NCBI GenBank assembly: GCA_041684965.1
Contig: JAWLGR010000023.1
Location: 9,174-73,173 of the forward strand
Length of the DNA: 64,000 bases
Reading direction: 5' to 3'
DNA from: Mariniphaga sp041684965
Lineage (GTDB): Bacteria; Bacteroidota; Bacteroidia; Bacteroidales; Prolixibacteraceae
This document shows positions 17,957 to 27,255 of the stretch, piece after piece. The position numbers were made by a program, and so were the translations under genes. The notes beneath the pieces were generated by a model that did not search any database, was not told the origin of the DNA, and worked only from the letters and a program-made list of their open reading frames with translations. The first letter of the stretch is position 1; every line of letters starts with the position of its first letter.

Positions 17957-18520
17957 ATGCAGAAAGTATTGTTATTGTTAATTTTGACTCTGGCAGGCAA
18001 CTTTTCTCTTGTGGCACAGGATCCGGAAACAGGAATTTTCCCTGAAAAGATTTATCAAAAAGGGACACTGTATTATTTTGATGGCAGACGTGAAAGCTAC
18101 TCCGGATTGCAGTTCAGAGAAAATGAAGTATTATTTACCGATGACTCAGGAAATCTTCAGCACAGGTCGCTAAGTGAAATAGAACTCATAAACACACGGA
18201 TTACCCGGGTAGGGGAGGGTGCCCTTATTGGCGGGGCAGGAGGATTGCTGGCGGGATTTGTAACAGGGAGCCTGCTTTATGGCGATGATTCATCATTTCT
18301 GTGGCCATATGATGAAGGTTCTAAATTAAAAACCCAGGCGATACCGGTTATTGCTGGGTTCACTCTTGGCGGAATAGTCATTGGTTCCCTTGTGGGCCTA
18401 AAAAGTAGAAAGGAAAAAACAATATACCGCCGCCATCGCGACATGGAAATTTTTCCGGAAATAACTGGCCTTCCCGCCGAACAACATGCTATTACTCTGA
18501 ATGTAAGGGTACATTTGTAA
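17957..18520 (+). CDS. Secreted protein with glycine-zipper segments, unknown function
   Basis: 187 aa with a signal peptide (residues 1-21, ending LVAQ). Residues about 30-75 are a short strand-rich module (KGTLYYFDGRRESYSG...FRENEVLF), as in several envelope proteins here. Two Gly-rich hydrophobic segments follow (GEGALIGGAGGLLAGFVTG near 85-105 and AGFTLGGIVIGSLVG near 132-148), resembling glycine-zipper membrane hairpins. Likely embedded in or attached to a membrane. Isolated between the lipoprotein and yhhQ. No function assigned. Confidence 0.6.
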   Translation: MQKVLLLLILTLAGNFSLVAQDPETGIFPEKIYQKGTLYYFDGRRESYSGLQFRENEVLFTDDSGNLQHRSLSEIELINTRITRVGEGALIGGAGGLLAGFVTGSLLYGDDSSFLWPYDEGSKLKTQAIPVIAGFTLGGIVIGSLVGLKSRKEKTIYRRHRDMEIFPEITGLPAEQHAITLNVRVHL

Positions 18521-18611
18521 GTCATGTTTTTTTTTCGGCTGGTCACTCAAAGTCTGATTTTTACTGCCGATCAAAGGCAATTGTGAATTGATATTTACCT
18601 TTTCTTTTTTT

Positions 18612-18619
18612 TATCTTTG
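18612..18619 (+). promoter_or_regulatory. -7 box (TATCTTTG) of yhhQ-queF
   Basis: TATCTTTG fits TAnnTTTG; a TTG at 18588-18590 lies 21 bp upstream as a -33 candidate. Transcription would begin at about 18625, a few bases before the riboswitch-like element. Confidence 0.6.
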
Positions 18620-18632
18620 CAGCCGGAACAAA

Positions 18633-18667
18633 CGACGTGTGCTTGATAACCACGTAAAAAACAAGTG
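18633..18667 (+). ncRNA. preQ1-I-like riboswitch, translational type
   Basis: An H-type pseudoknot fits the preQ1-I architecture. P1 is ACGTG (18635-18639) with CACGT (18651-18655). P2 is CTTG (18642-18645) with CAAG (18662-18665). The P2 partner is reached by an all-A linker (18656-18661). The base before the P1 3' strand is C18650 (TAAC|CACGT), the position of the preQ1-pairing cytosine in the Thermoanaerobacter aptamer (UAAC|CCC), and T18640 matches its U6. The ATG is at 18669, so P2 formation would hide the start site. Downstream are yhhQ and queF, both in queuosine precursor supply. The structure and context are in the sequence; ligand binding is inferred. Confidence 0.7.
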
Positions 18668-18668
18668 A

Positions 18669-19349
18669 ATGAAAAACAAAGTTTCGGTACTGTTTATGCT
18701 GGCAGGTATACTTTTTGCAGCCAGTCTTTTAATTTCCAACATTATTGCCTCAAAAATTATGATGCTTGGGCCATTGGCTGTTCCTGCAGGGGTACTGGTA
18801 TTTCCGTTGGCATACATTCTGAATGATGTAATCACTGAAGTGTGGGGGTACAGTAAAGCACGGCTAATCATCTGGGCGGGTTTTGGAGTAAATCTGCTGA
18901 TGGTATTTTTCTTTTCCCTGACACTGGTAGTTCCGGCGGCTCCGTTTTGGGAGGGGCAGGAAGCTTTTTCAGCTGTCTTGGGTAGTACACCCCGCATAGT
19001 AGCTGCCAGCCTGATGGCCTATTTGCTGGGTTCATTTTTGAATGCATGGATCATGAGCAGCTTTAAAATCAAAACCCGGGGGAAAGGATTCTCTATACGT
19101 GCCATAACGTCTACCGTGGTTGGCGAAGGGGCTGATTCAGTCATTTTCATTACCGTTGCTTTTGTCGGTTTATTCCCGGCAGGGGCACTGCTGACGATGA
19201 TTATTACACAGGCACTGGTAAAAATTGTCTTTGAGGTGGTATTACTTCCGTTAACAATCCTGGTAGTAAAAAAGGTAAAAAAAGCAGAAGATACCGATGC
19301 ATTTGATCATTCTGTTTCATACAACCCGTTCCGGTTTAAAGAAATTTAA
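18669..19349 (+). CDS. yhhQ: Queuosine precursor transporter YhhQ (DUF165/VUT family)
   Basis: 226 aa with six to seven membrane helices. The family signature is visible: FPLAYILNDVITEVWGY near residue 50, and the RAITSTVVGEGADSVIFITVAFVG stretch near 145. YhhQ takes up preQ0/preQ1 from outside in Escherichia coli. A preQ1-I-like riboswitch sits directly upstream of the ATG, and queF follows 11 bp after the stop, so the pair forms a precursor-scavenging operon. Substrate assignment is by homology and context. Confidence 0.85.
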   Translation: MKNKVSVLFMLAGILFAASLLISNIIASKIMMLGPLAVPAGVLVFPLAYILNDVITEVWGYSKARLIIWAGFGVNLLMVFFFSLTLVVPAAPFWEGQEAFSAVLGSTPRIVAASLMAYLLGSFLNAWIMSSFKIKTRGKGFSIRAITSTVVGEGADSVIFITVAFVGLFPAGALLTMIITQALVKIVFEVVLLPLTILVVKKVKKAEDTDAFDHSVSYNPFRFKEI

Positions 19350-19360
19350 AACATATATTA

Positions 19361-19831
19361 ATGGATACGCTTAAAAACCTTGGCAAGGAAATTTCCTATT
19401 CCTTCGATTACAATCCGGCAGTGCTGGAGGCGTTTGATAACAGGCACCCGGGAAACGATTATTTTGTAAAATTTAACTGTCCCGAGTTCACAGCTTTGTG
19501 TCCCATTACCGGTCAACCTGATTTCGCAACCATCTACCTGAGTTATATTCCGGGGAAAAAGCTGGTGGAGAGCAAGAGCCTGAAACTTTACCTGTTTAGT
19601 TTCCGCAATCACGGTGCATTTCATGAAGATGTATTGAACATCCTTCTTAAAGATTTGGTGAAACTGCTGGAACCGAAGTATATGGAGGTGTGGGGAAAGT
19701 TCCTGCCACGTGGCGGTCTTAGTATCGACCCGTATTGCAATTATGGGCAGCCGGGCACTAAATACGAAGAACTTGCATGGTTCCGCCTTCAAAACCATGA
19801 TATGAATCCTGAAAAAGTAGATAACCGGTAA
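19361..19831 (+). CDS. queF: NADPH-dependent preQ0 reductase QueF
   Basis: 156 aa, unimodular QueF of the short type. Visible catalytic residues are Cys47 in EFTALCPITGQPDF, Asp54 seven residues on, and the pair His88-Glu89; their spacings equal those of Bacillus subtilis QueF (Cys55, Asp62, His96, Glu97). The family motif is ESKSLKLYL (70-78). It converts preQ0 (7-cyano-7-deazaguanine) to preQ1 with NADPH in the cytoplasm. Encoded 11 bp downstream of yhhQ and likely under the preQ1-I-like control of the leader. Confidence 0.93.
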   Translation: MDTLKNLGKEISYSFDYNPAVLEAFDNRHPGNDYFVKFNCPEFTALCPITGQPDFATIYLSYIPGKKLVESKSLKLYLFSFRNHGAFHEDVLNILLKDLVKLLEPKYMEVWGKFLPRGGLSIDPYCNYGQPGTKYEELAWFRLQNHDMNPEKVDNR

Positions 19832-19990
19832 TCATAATTGCCCGTGAGTTGTGTCATTGCCAATGAACCTGTGGCAGCAAGTAGCCGGCTCATGATTTCC
19901 AAATGCAACACATTCAGCAGCCGGAATTTGCATCCGCAGACGATTTTTTTTGTAAATTGGTTTATTTAATACCAACTTACAATTAAAGAA

Positions 19991-21430
19991 ATGGAAACTT
20001 CATTTATCGATTTGCACATACATCCGGCAATGAAGCCGATGGGAATAAGCTTCGAAAAAAAACCAGGTGTGAACAATCCCGACAGGAGGGCTAAAGACAG
20101 CATCTGGTATTATGATCCACCTACTCTGACCGATAAACTGGCCAACATAGTCACCAGTCTTACAAAATTCCGGCAATCGGATTTTACTTCCCTTGTTAAA
20201 GGGGGTGCTGAAATTGTTTTTGTGTCGTTGTGCGGACTAGAAAAGGGGTTTGTTATGAACCGGCTTGGAACCAGGCTCCCGGGCGACGTGGTAGCCAACC
20301 TTGTTACTGGTCTGGGAAAAAAGCGGATTGATTATGTGCAGGCAATGCCCGACTATTTTACCGACCTCGAAATGGAATATAATTTTTATAAGCAGTTGGA
20401 TGGTCACGCGGTAAAAATTGATGGAAAATGGCATCGGTACAAAATCGTTTCAGGATTTAATGAAATTGAAGAAAACCAGGAAAACGAGGTAAAAACAATT
20501 TCTGTTATTCTTACCATGGAGGGCACTCATGGATTTAATGCTGGACTCGGTCAGATGGGTAGATCTGTGGACGAATCGGAAGTGCTGGCTAATGTAGAAA
20601 AAGTAAAACAGTGGGATGACCGGATGTTCATTGTTGGATTGACCCATCACTTTTATAACGATATGATTGGACATGCCCAAAGTCTTAAGGGAATTGTACG
20701 AAAATTTTGTGACCAGTCGGAAGGATTGGACAGCGGATTTACCCCACTGGGCTGGAAAATGCTGCGCGCCTTGCTTGACAATACCGGGGGACGCAGAGTA
20801 CTCATCGATCTGAAACATATGAGTGTGACAGCACGTCATCAATATTACCAGTTCCTTAAAGAGGAACATGAAAATGAGATAATTCCGTTGATAGTGAGCC
20901 ACGGAGCAGTAAACGGACTTCGTTCAGCAACAGAAAAAGTTGAGGATGATAAATTCAATTATGGAAAATTTCAGCCCGATGACATAAATATTTTTGATGA
21001 TGAAATACTCAGGATAGCAAATTCCGGAGGTTTATTTGGTATTCAGTTTGATGAGCGGCGGGTTGGCAGTGACAGCGAACTGAAAAAAAACGGACCTAAC
21101 CTGAACCGGCGTAAAATGTTGTTTTACCAGTCAAGGATGGTATGGAATCAAATACAGCATATTGCCGAGGTGCTGAACCGTCACGATCAGTTTGCCTGGG
21201 GCATTCAGTGCATCGGTACCGATAACGACGGAATGGTTAATCCATTAAATGGCTTCTGGACTTCTGAGGAGATGCCGCTATTCGACAGCTACCTTGAAAA
21301 ACACGCTTATAATTTCATTTCCTCCACCCAGTCGGAATCGCTGAAAGATTACAACCGGCTGAAGGCTGCAGAAATTGTTGAGCGTTTTATGAGGGGAAAT
21401 GCTTATCACTTTTTAAGGAAGAATTTTTAA
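19991..21430 (+). CDS. Membrane dipeptidase (M19, renal-dipeptidase-like)
   Basis: 479 aa, no signal peptide visible. Metal-ligand-type motifs occur in the order expected for M19 amidohydrolases: DLHIHP (H9, H11), a TMEGTHG motif (Glu near 175), LTHHFYND, DLKHMS (His near 276) and VSHGAV (His near 306). The sequence shows spacing more divergent than classic dipeptidases, so a different amide substrate is possible. Family knowledge: these zinc enzymes hydrolyse dipeptides and some beta-lactams. It follows queF by 159 bp and has no clear operon partner. Confidence 0.7.
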   Translation: METSFIDLHIHPAMKPMGISFEKKPGVNNPDRRAKDSIWYYDPPTLTDKLANIVTSLTKFRQSDFTSLVKGGAEIVFVSLCGLEKGFVMNRLGTRLPGDVVANLVTGLGKKRIDYVQAMPDYFTDLEMEYNFYKQLDGHAVKIDGKWHRYKIVSGFNEIEENQENEVKTISVILTMEGTHGFNAGLGQMGRSVDESEVLANVEKVKQWDDRMFIVGLTHHFYNDMIGHAQSLKGIVRKFCDQSEGLDSGFTPLGWKMLRALLDNTGGRRVLIDLKHMSVTARHQYYQFLKEEHENEIIPLIVSHGAVNGLRSATEKVEDDKFNYGKFQPDDINIFDDEILRIANSGGLFGIQFDERRVGSDSELKKNGPNLNRRKMLFYQSRMVWNQIQHIAEVLNRHDQFAWGIQCIGTDNDGMVNPLNGFWTSEEMPLFDSYLEKHAYNFISSTQSESLKDYNRLKAAEIVERFMRGNAYHFLRKNF

Positions 21431-21486
21431 TATTCTTAACGTATAATTTTCAGAAGGGACATTTAAACTTAGAGGTGGCAGTTTAA

Positions 21487-22212
21487 TCAAAACAAATCCA
21501 CACGGATAGAATTGTAATAAATAGTGTTAATGGAATCGATGCCTGAGTCGATACCGACAATGATCCATAACTCCCCTTTGTCGTTGGTAATCCGGTGGAA
21601 TGGCTTACTATTTTCAACGGTTTTAAGAGCATATACCGGCTGGTCGGTTCCATTTGAGAAATTACCCAACACCACCATATCTTCGCCATCCAGGTTTTGA
21701 TTGCAGATGCCGATGTTTAACCCATATAGATTATTCTCACCGATTTCCTTTAAGGGCTCAATCTGGGCTGCGCCTGCAGCCAGATGAATCCTATTTCCCA
21801 GGTTGCCTGTCGTACCGGGACTTTCTTCCTCAGCAAGTCCCGAGGCGAATTCCACGGTAAATTTCAAATAATAAACTGTATTGGGTTCCAGCCCGGTAAC
21901 CTTTTTTTTAACAAACATAAAAAGATTACTGTTATGGTTATTGCCTGAAAGTTTCAGCGCCTGCTGTTCCTGATCGAGTGGTTCAGGAAGAGCACTGTGT
22001 TCGAACAGCAACTCATAATATTCTTCTCCTCCGATTGGGTACTTGACAAAATCGCCCTTCCAGCCTTCGATGCCCGATTCAAAATTCCATAACAGACCAA
22101 TCGGATTAGGATGTTCCCGGTTGTTGTCGTTGCAGGAAGCCAGTATCATAAACATGATCCATCCAGCAATCAACTGCAATGAGAAGAAATTGTTTTGCTG
22201 ACACTTTTTCAT
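21487..22212 (-). CDS. Lipoprotein, paralogue of the next gene (beta-sandwich, possible carbohydrate binding)
   Basis: 241 aa from the Met at 22212; the longer frame back to 22308 has a Cys-rich extension that is unlikely to be translated. A lipoprotein signal is seen (MKKCQQNNFF...FMILASC). The mature domain is beta-rich: an N-terminal WNFESGIEGWKGDF motif and a C-terminal NDKGELWIIVGIDSGIDS followed by a strand pair, like galactose-binding jelly-roll modules. Its neighbour has the same order and motifs. Role unknown; surface binding is inference. Confidence 0.65.
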   Translation of the reverse strand: MKKCQQNNFFSLQLIAGWIMFMILASCNDNNREHPNPIGLLWNFESGIEGWKGDFVKYPIGGEEYYELLFEHSALPEPLDQEQQALKLSGNNHNSNLFMFVKKKVTGLEPNTVYYLKFTVEFASGLAEEESPGTTGNLGNRIHLAAGAAQIEPLKEIGENNLYGLNIGICNQNLDGEDMVVLGNFSNGTDQPVYALKTVENSKPFHRITNDKGELWIIVGIDSGIDSINTIYYNSIRVDLF

Positions 22213-22425
22213 AACTTTAAATCGTAGGTTCATGTAGGCAATATACAAAAAAAATGTTCCGTTTCTGCTGCATGAGCAGCATAGATTTAAAGCCGCTCTG
22301 GATTGCATCTTTCATTGAAGGGAAGGCAGTGAGAATTCTGCATAAGCAGCTTGTTTAAGGGGGAACAGATATCTCCGCATTCTTTTAACAGGGGACCTAA
22401 GAACAACAACATAAATCCGGCAGCT

Positions 22426-23127
22426 TTAATAAAATAACTCGACCCGAATGTAATTATAATGGATAGTAGTAGTTCCTTCAAAACCGGAATCAGTACCTAC
22501 AATTATCCAAAGTTCACCCGATTCATTGGACAGGACGGAAAATCCCTGTTCATCGTTGGTAACTGATTTCAGTGTATAAACCTGCTGATCGGTGTTGTTG
22601 GAAAAATCACCGATAACAATCATATCATCTCCTCCCTGGCTTTGGTTTCCCTTGTCAATGTCCATCCTGTAATAATCCATATCATCTCTTATCCGGCCGG
22701 GTTCAGCATTGGTAGCGCCGGCTTTTACATATACCGATTCTCCCGGAGAACCTCCAATTCCTGGCCGGTTATCGGGAACATTGGAAGCAAACTGTACAAA
22801 GAATGAAATATTGTAAACAGTTTCGGGTAACAGACCGGTAATTCTTCTTGTAACATACATGAACAAATCATCGCTACGGTTAGCACCCGATAACATCAGG
22901 GACCCCTGTGCAGTATCGAGTGGTGCAGGAAGAGGAGAATAACGAAATTCCAGTTCAAAAAATTCCTCCCTTCCAGCCGGATAATCAGCAAAATTACCTT
23001 CCCATCCCTGAGCATCGGTTTCAAAATTCCATTCATGCACCACACGTTCCGGCGGCTCTACATTTGGATCACGGCAGGAAGAAACAAAGACAAAAAGTAC
23101 CATTAGAGCTGCAATTATGTGTTTCAT
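22426..23127 (-). CDS. Lipoprotein, paralogue of the previous gene
   Basis: 233 aa from the Met at 23127, chosen because MKHIIAALMVLFVFVSSC gives a standard lipoprotein signal; the frame extends to 23274 without one. It shares the order of motifs with its neighbour: WNFETDAQGWEGNFADYP near the N-terminus, LSGANRSDDLFMYV, ITGLLPETVY, DMIVIGDFSNNTDQQVY, SGELWIIVGTDSGFEG and a final YNYIRVELFY. The two lie head to tail 213 bp apart, so they are tandem duplicates that have diverged. Function unknown. Confidence 0.65.
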   Translation of the reverse strand: MKHIIAALMVLFVFVSSCRDPNVEPPERVVHEWNFETDAQGWEGNFADYPAGREEFFELEFRYSPLPAPLDTAQGSLMLSGANRSDDLFMYVTRRITGLLPETVYNISFFVQFASNVPDNRPGIGGSPGESVYVKAGATNAEPGRIRDDMDYYRMDIDKGNQSQGGDDMIVIGDFSNNTDQQVYTLKSVTNDEQGFSVLSNESGELWIIVGTDSGFEGTTTIHYNYIRVELFY

Positions 23128-23380
23128 ATTTATTTGTTTTTGGGATGTACAATCATTTATAAATTGTAACAGGAAGGATGCGGGTATGTTTAATGGAAAA
23201 TGAACCCTGTTAGTATGAGCAGGGAAATGAATCCCGGAATACGGGATTTCAGAAAAAATTGTCTCTACTGACAATTTTTGAGAAATTCTGTTAAAGATAA
23301 AATAATGATGAGTATCAGTTAGTTATACAGATTGATTTTATCTGTATGACTCCCTGATTCTCATCATCTTAATTTGTGTA

Positions 23381-25543
23381 TTATGCCGGTACTTTTTCGC
23401 GGTTCCAGAAGCGATGCTGTGCAATGGCCTTAATGAATTCTGCCGGTTCCAAGTTAAGAAGGATTCCATGTTTAACTGCATCTTCCGGTTTTTCTATCAT
23501 TGAACTTTCCTTTTTCCCTGCAACCGATTCCAGCCATAAATCAACACCATCGCCGTCAGCTGCAATTGGCTTGCAGTGAGTATAGGCCTCATCCAGAAAA
23601 TGGATGGCCTTATGTTCTTCCTTTAAGGCCATAATGCTGTCAATCCCAGAAGGTACATATATGGCATCGAACAGCACCGAACCTGAATTTACAAATGCCT
23701 TTTCAACCATTAGCTCTTTACCACCTGCTGTTTTGATGGTTCCAAGGTGCGGTGCAATAAGTTTAACCATAGCACCTGCTTCTTCCAATGCTTTTTTCAT
23801 TTTCATCAGGGAATCATCTTCCACACCATCTGCAACGAGAAAAGCTATCATCCGTGTTTCAATGGTATCTTTCCGGGTGCCGGCCATACTAAGGGCATCT
23901 GAACTTTCTATATCTGGTTTCTTTTTAGAGGACTGGTAATCCATTGGATCGGCATCTGCAGGAACGTTATGGTTTGTAATCTTATCGGGTGCTTCGGCTT
24001 TAAACCCAAGTCCTTTTGCCACTTTTTCAGCGAGCGACTGGTCTACCATATATAACAGGGAAACAACTCTTTTCCGGATGGCTTCATCTTTCACCATGCC
24101 CAGTTCAAACTTGAATGCATCTGCTATATGTTTTTTTTCAGCTTCACTCTGACTGTGGTAGAACATGGCAGGTTGACTGAAATGATCGATGAAACTTTTA
24201 CTGCGGACCCTGATCTTATGGGCATCAATGCGCTCGTGATAGGAAACAAACCCTCCTTCGGAAGCTTTGGCCTGCACCGGGTATCCATCCCCTGTAGAGT
24301 TGGGGTTGTAGCTTGATTTACCCCGATTTATTGTCTGGCGCATATAACCATCCCTCTGGTTATTATGTACGGGAGAAACGGAACGATTAATAGGTATTTC
24401 ATGGAAATTGGGACCGCCAAGCCGAATCAGTTGGGTATCGGTGTAGGAAAATAACCGGCCCTGCAATAATGGGTCATTGGTGAAATCGATTCCTGGTACC
24501 ACATGGCCCGGGTGGAAAGCCACCTGTTCAGTTTCAGCAAAAAAATTGTCGGGGTTGCGATTAAGGGTCATCCTCCCGATGATCTTCACCGGCACCAGTT
24601 CTTCGGGGATGAGTTTTGTGGGGTCGAGCAAATCGAAGTTAAATTTATGTTCATCTTCTTCCGGAACAATCTGCACCCCAAAATCATATTGAGGGTAATT
24701 ACCGCTTTCTATAGCTTCCCAGAGATCACGACGGTGGAAATCGGGGTTCATTCCCGAAATTTTCTGAGCTTCATCCCATACCACCGAATGAACCCCCAGT
24801 ACCGGTTTCCAGTGAAACTTTACAAATACCGATTTTCGCTCTTTATTTACAAGGCGGAAGGTATGAATGCCAAAACCTTCCATCATACGATAACTGCGGG
24901 GGATTCCCCGGTCACTTATTACCCAGATAACATTATGCAGGGTTTCGGGTGTCAGTGATATGAAATCCCAGAAGGTATCGTGTGCGGCCGTTGCCTGTGG
25001 CATTTCTGAATCCGGCTCAGGTTTTATGGAATGAACCAAATCAGGAAATTTCATTGCATCCTGGATGAAAAACACCGGCATATTGTTGCCTACCAAATCA
25101 TAAACCCCTTCCTCGGTATAAAATTTAGTGGCAAAACCTCTTACGTCACGAGCCAGGTCTGTTGAGCCCCTGGAGCCAACAACTGTACTGAACCGTACGA
25201 AAACAGGAGTACGGGTACCGGGAGTCTGCAGGAAATGGGCAGTTGTATATTCCGCCATTGATTCTGTCAATTCAAAATAACCGTGTGCCCCGCTACCCCG
25301 GGCATGGACTATCCGCTCGGGAATGCGTTCGTGGTCGAAATGGGTAATTTTTTCACGCATGTGGAAATCTTCCAACAACGTGGGGCCACGCTCACCGGCC
25401 TTGAGGGAGTTGTGATCATCGTTTACCTTTACACCCTGATTGGTAGTTAATTTTTTACCATCATCGCTGGTGGTATGTCTTTCAAGGAATTCACGTTTGG
25501 CGTCTGCCTGTTTTTTTTGGTTGGACTTTTCTTTTTCAGCCAT
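23381..25543 (-). CDS. katE: Large-subunit catalase (HPII/KatE type)
   Basis: 720 aa from the Met at 25543; the 24-residue upstream extension is hydrophobic and unlikely. Catalase core motifs are VHARGSGAHG (catalytic His near 80), VGNNMPVFFIQDAMKFPD (Asn near 154) and RLFSYTDTQ (haem-ligand Tyr). After about residue 560 a C-terminal flavodoxin-like/GATase1-like domain follows (ETRMIAFLVADGVEDDSLM...), the mark of clade 2 large catalases. It decomposes hydrogen peroxide. Length is near the 753 aa of E. coli HPII. It is next to sugar genes and likely monocistronic. Confidence 0.92.
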   Translation of the reverse strand: MAEKEKSNQKKQADAKREFLERHTTSDDGKKLTTNQGVKVNDDHNSLKAGERGPTLLEDFHMREKITHFDHERIPERIVHARGSGAHGYFELTESMAEYTTAHFLQTPGTRTPVFVRFSTVVGSRGSTDLARDVRGFATKFYTEEGVYDLVGNNMPVFFIQDAMKFPDLVHSIKPEPDSEMPQATAAHDTFWDFISLTPETLHNVIWVISDRGIPRSYRMMEGFGIHTFRLVNKERKSVFVKFHWKPVLGVHSVVWDEAQKISGMNPDFHRRDLWEAIESGNYPQYDFGVQIVPEEDEHKFNFDLLDPTKLIPEELVPVKIIGRMTLNRNPDNFFAETEQVAFHPGHVVPGIDFTNDPLLQGRLFSYTDTQLIRLGGPNFHEIPINRSVSPVHNNQRDGYMRQTINRGKSSYNPNSTGDGYPVQAKASEGGFVSYHERIDAHKIRVRSKSFIDHFSQPAMFYHSQSEAEKKHIADAFKFELGMVKDEAIRKRVVSLLYMVDQSLAEKVAKGLGFKAEAPDKITNHNVPADADPMDYQSSKKKPDIESSDALSMAGTRKDTIETRMIAFLVADGVEDDSLMKMKKALEEAGAMVKLIAPHLGTIKTAGGKELMVEKAFVNSGSVLFDAIYVPSGIDSIMALKEEHKAIHFLDEAYTHCKPIAADGDGVDLWLESVAGKKESSMIEKPEDAVKHGILLNLEPAEFIKAIAQHRFWNREKVPA

Positions 25544-25812
25544 GGGATATTTTTTTTTAAATGAGTAGAAAGTTAACAAAGCCAAAAAATATACCATTAA
25601 AACATAAGCTTCCAACCGTCAGGAGGATTAATTACCATTAACATGATTCTTCATTTGGGATAAGATGAAAATTGGTATTGCCAATCAGAATTTTCAAAGG
25701 AATTTGCGTATTTGCAAAGCATGAAATTGCGGGAGGAGGAAAATTGGAAACGGGCTGGAAATTCAGAAGAGAGGATCATACTGCTCTTTGCAGAACAGTA
25801 TGATCCGGATAA

Positions 25813-27129
25813 TCATATTTTAGGCAATTCCCACGGTTTTCGGTACTCAGGAATGAGGTAGCTGTTAGCTTCCTGATCTCCGGTAAAAATATTGTTTTCG
25901 GCATCCCAGTACAGCCGCTTGCCGGTGCGGTGGGCTATATTTCCCAAATGAGCCACACGTGCCGTATTGGCTGCAACTGTAATGTTTGCATTCAGATTTT
26001 GGTTGCGTTTTCTAACGCCATTTAAAAAATCCTCCATGTGCAAATCAAGGCCTTTACCGGTACCTTTAATTAAATCAATCCGTTCCATTAAATCGGCGCT
26101 TTTCTTCCTTTCGGGAATAACTTCCCAACCGCCCCGGTCGACGACAAGGGTTCCGTTGTTGCCAACAAAACCTACACCATGGTTCCTTCCGTAGTAACCT
26201 CCGTCGATACCTGTGCCATGATCCCACAGCATAGTGTGTCCTTCAAATTCATAAAGGGACTGTAAAGTATCAGGTGTTTCGGATGCATCATCAGGATAGG
26301 CAAATTTACCACCCATAGCCATTACTGATTTTGGTGCAGGATCCCCCATTCCGAACAGCCCATAATCGATAATGTGCACTCCCCAGTCGGTCATCAATCC
26401 TCCGGCATAGTCATAAAACCATCTGAAATTGAAATGAAAACGGTTGGGATTAAAAGGCCGTTTTGGAGCAGGACCCAGCCAGAAATCGTAATCAACACCT
26501 GCAGGGGCTTCACTGTCGGGTTTTACTGGTATGGGTTCCATCCATCCCTGGTACGCCCAGGTACGCACTGTTCGTATTTTACCAAGCTTGCCGGATTTTA
26601 CAAAATCAATTGCATCCCGCCAGTGGGGGTCACTTCGCTGCCACATTCCAACCTGAACTACCGTGTTGTATTTTTTTGCAGCCCGTTCCATGATGTTTAT
26701 TTCTTCTATTGTATTTCCCAGTGGTTTTTCGCAATAAACATCCTTTCCTGCCTGACAAGCTTCTACCATAGGTAAGCAATGCCAGTGATCAGGAGTGCCT
26801 ATAATAACAACATCAATATCCCTCCTCTCCAGCATCTGACGATAATCTTTAAAACCCTCAGGTTTCCTGCCCTGGATTTTTTCTGTATCGGCGATACGCT
26901 GGTTAAGTACATTCTCATCCACATCGCAAATTGCTGCACATTCGGTATTTGGCTGCCGAAGAAAAGCCTGCAAATCAGAAAAACCCATTCCTTTAGCACC
27001 AATCAAGCCACATACCAGCTTTTCATTGGCTCCGTTACAGGAACTCATAGCCATTGGAACTGAGGATACCAACCCTATTCCGGCAGTAGCAAGTGCAGAG
27101 CTTTTAATAAAACGTCTTCTGTTTGTCAT
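25813..27129 (-). CDS. Gfo/Idh/MocA oxidoreductase, Tat-exported
   Basis: 438 aa with a twin-arginine signal (MTNRRRFIKSSALATAG...). The Rossmann domain has GLIGAKGMG near 43 in place of the classical GxGxxG, followed by the EKP motif YCEKPLGN near 135 (Lys is the catalytic base class) and the WMEPIPVKPD region near 190. Such proteins oxidise or epimerise sugars and inositols, often with bound nucleotide. It is followed by a TIM-barrel epimerase on the same strand at 126 bp. With its Tat signal it would act in the periplasm; substrate unknown. Confidence 0.82.
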   Translation of the reverse strand: MTNRRRFIKSSALATAGIGLVSSVPMAMSSCNGANEKLVCGLIGAKGMGFSDLQAFLRQPNTECAAICDVDENVLNQRIADTEKIQGRKPEGFKDYRQMLERRDIDVVIIGTPDHWHCLPMVEACQAGKDVYCEKPLGNTIEEINIMERAAKKYNTVVQVGMWQRSDPHWRDAIDFVKSGKLGKIRTVRTWAYQGWMEPIPVKPDSEAPAGVDYDFWLGPAPKRPFNPNRFHFNFRWFYDYAGGLMTDWGVHIIDYGLFGMGDPAPKSVMAMGGKFAYPDDASETPDTLQSLYEFEGHTMLWDHGTGIDGGYYGRNHGVGFVGNNGTLVVDRGGWEVIPERKKSADLMERIDLIKGTGKGLDLHMEDFLNGVRKRNQNLNANITVAANTARVAHLGNIAHRTGKRLYWDAENNIFTGDQEANSYLIPEYRKPWELPKI

Positions 27130-27255
27130 TCGTAATTTTTTTGATTTAGATTTTTACCTGTTGATCGAAATTTCACCTGCACTAATTCAATAAGCACCGC
27201 CAGCATCTTTAACTGAACCCGGAAAATATGGAATTCTGACCCGAAGGCATCGGTT

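Noticed and set aside
18611..18997. 128-aa minus-strand ORF opposite yhhQ
   Set aside because: It is the shadow of yhhQ in the opposite frame; the yhhQ signature motifs are on the plus strand.
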